From contig CAJNOI010000050.1 in the NCBI GenBank assembly GCA_905250115.1, positions 310,706 to 374,705 of the forward strand: a stretch of 64,000 nt of DNA, given 5' to 3'. This DNA is from Adineta steineri (lineage: Eukaryota; Rotifera; Eurotatoria; Adinetida; Adinetidae). The notes under the pieces were generated by a model that ran no database searches, was not told the DNA's origin, and saw only the letters and a list, made by a program, of their open reading frames with translations. Below are positions 62,509 to 64,000 of this stretch, in pieces (the stretch's first letter is position 1; the number at the start of each line of letters is the position of its first letter). Made by a program: the position numbers and the translations under genes.

Positions 62509-64000
62509 TTGGTTTGATCAAATGTATGTGTTAGATATAATAAATGATGAATGTGAGACAATCTAAATTAAGACAAACAAAATATAAAGTATATTGTATC
62601 TTTGTGTCTATAACCTCGTTCGTCTTATCGCTTAACTGCCTAGGTAATGACCGTAATTAAAACGTTTGAATGAATGAAACGGAAATGACTTTTACCTTTA
62701 TTTTTTTGTTGTTTTTATAAAATTTCGTATTTGATTAGACACACTGTTCAACGTCTTTTAAATGTAATTTTATTCGATAGTTGAAATCGAATAATGAGGA
62801 TAGATGGAAAGAAAGAATAAGAATAAACTATGAATAAGGAGTATACTAAAGGGACAAAAGAATATTTTCTCTTTCTAAAGTAGGACGAAAAAAAAATCAA
62901 ATTATATCAACATCATCGTTGGGAGGAGAATGAACACTTTAATCGTATTGATGGTCAATAACATAAAATCGATTCATGTCTGTCTTATTTATAATTCAGC
63001 GACATACTGAGTGTATGTATAAGCATCAAGTCTAAGAAATAGTCGATATACACATTGAGCTTACTGTTCAATCAAATATAAAAACAGTTCCATTCAAACC
63101 TAAAGAATATATTCTGTATTAAGACTAATTTCTCGTTTTTTTCACACATGTAATAACCTTTCTTAATGTCGTGTACAATTATAGTTGTATTTAATCGAAA
63201 GCAATATATATACATATGTCGCGTGATTGATATAAAATAAATTCATAATGTAACTTTTTATGTATATGTCTTATAATACAAAAAAATCAATTTTATTTTG
63301 TTAAAGTAATGAAGAGAAGGAAAAAAGAATAAATTCTATCAAGGTATAAACTATATTTCTCGATGTTTCTATTATGTAAGATTAGTTGTAAAATGACATG
63401 TACAAACGTTAATTTATAACTAAAATTGATCAACCAGAAAAATATACATACTATCTGATCTGTCAATTTGACAAGATAAATAATCATAGTTTTTCGAGCG
63501 AAGCATTTATCGTATTGTAGATATTTTATTTAAGATAGATTTTTCTATTTAACAAAAAATTTTATTCTTAGATTTGATTATTCGAACTAATTAACAAAAA
63601 TGATGTAATATTGAGAATTACATGTTTTCATCATTTATCATAGATTATTCAATACATGTAATATATGTCATTGAAATCTTATGTTTCGTACTTATCTTAA
63701 AAAGTCGAGATGATTAGATTGACATATATATGAATATAGTATAGTTTATACTTCTTCCTTTTTTTTTTTATTAAAAATAGTCAAAGATACATTAGCATGT
63801 TCAGGTATACATTTCAACTATTTTAACCTAGAAGAATAAGTTCTCACTCAATACAATGGCAGACTCTTAAATCGCAAAGGGGGGATGATTTTAGTATTAT
63901 TAATAAACTTTACCTATTAATGTCAGAATTACATCATGTGAATTCAAAATAATTTTTTGACATAATATCGAAATATTCAAATAAGAAACCCATAAACTAT
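62509..64000. other. Upstream region of the laminin-G gene
   Basis: AT-rich DNA to the window edge that presumably includes the promoter of the laminin-G gene. The only long open frame (63293-63487, minus) lacks coding character. No repeats or RNA genes were recognised. Confidence 0.45.

Overview
The window reads as animal nuclear DNA from a compact, AT-rich genome. Genes are split by introns that are mostly 45-70 nt with GT-AG ends, and coding exons favour A/T-ending codons. The gene set is metazoan: myosin VII, a muscarinic-type receptor, torsin, pantothenate kinase, an SLC22 transporter and laminin-G/EGF surface proteins. My best guess is a bdelloid rotifer. That is an inference from base composition, intron size, gene style and frequent acceptor-like sites just before start codons (bdelloids are known to use spliced-leader trans-splicing). 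It is not proven from this sequence. One 100-N assembly gap lies at 41890-41989. I found no rRNA, tRNA, CRISPR array or viral element.

Layout. 1-665 (-): 5' part of an unrecognised secreted protein. 3273-5226 (+): MATH-BTB (SPOP-like) protein with two possible first exons. 5680-15149 (-): a head-to-tail run of PANK, torsin and CCDC149, the last two only 108 bp apart. 16568-17767 (-): QTRT2 in a single exon. 19479-20246 (-): unrecognised serine-rich protein. 23205-33535 (-): a complete myosin VIIa-type gene whose introns hold several miniature transposons. 34701-35600 (+): RNase P subunit p30. 36695-39237 (+): SLC22 transporter. 41588-43777 (-): acetylcholine-receptor-like GPCR. 45726-46235 (+): unrecognised small protein. 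46734-47520 (-) and 48046-49426 (+): divergent TAF9 and GDP-L-fucose synthase. 50648-56530 (-): signal peptide, nine EGF modules, a membrane span and a cytoplasmic WD40 propeller. 57862-62508 (-): signal peptide and about five laminin-G modules.

The most unusual locus is the last pair. The EGF-TM-WD40 protein is, as far as I know, an unusual receptor architecture, and every exon junction I checked keeps frame. The laminin-G gene lies just upstream on the same strand and ends in a strong phase-1 splice donor. The next phase-1 acceptor on that strand is the first EGF exon. The two may therefore be one locus: a long LamG-EGF-TM-WD40 product, plus a short EGF-TM-WD40 product from an internal promoter with its own signal-peptide exon, much as alpha and beta neurexins are arranged.

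Miniature inverted-repeat DNA elements are scattered through introns and spacers. The cleanest is a 55-bp hAT-type element at 6814-6868 with a perfect 8-bp target duplication. There is also a TTAA-flanked hairpin and several TA-flanked elements. GA/CT-rich microsatellites recur near the 5' ends of genes.
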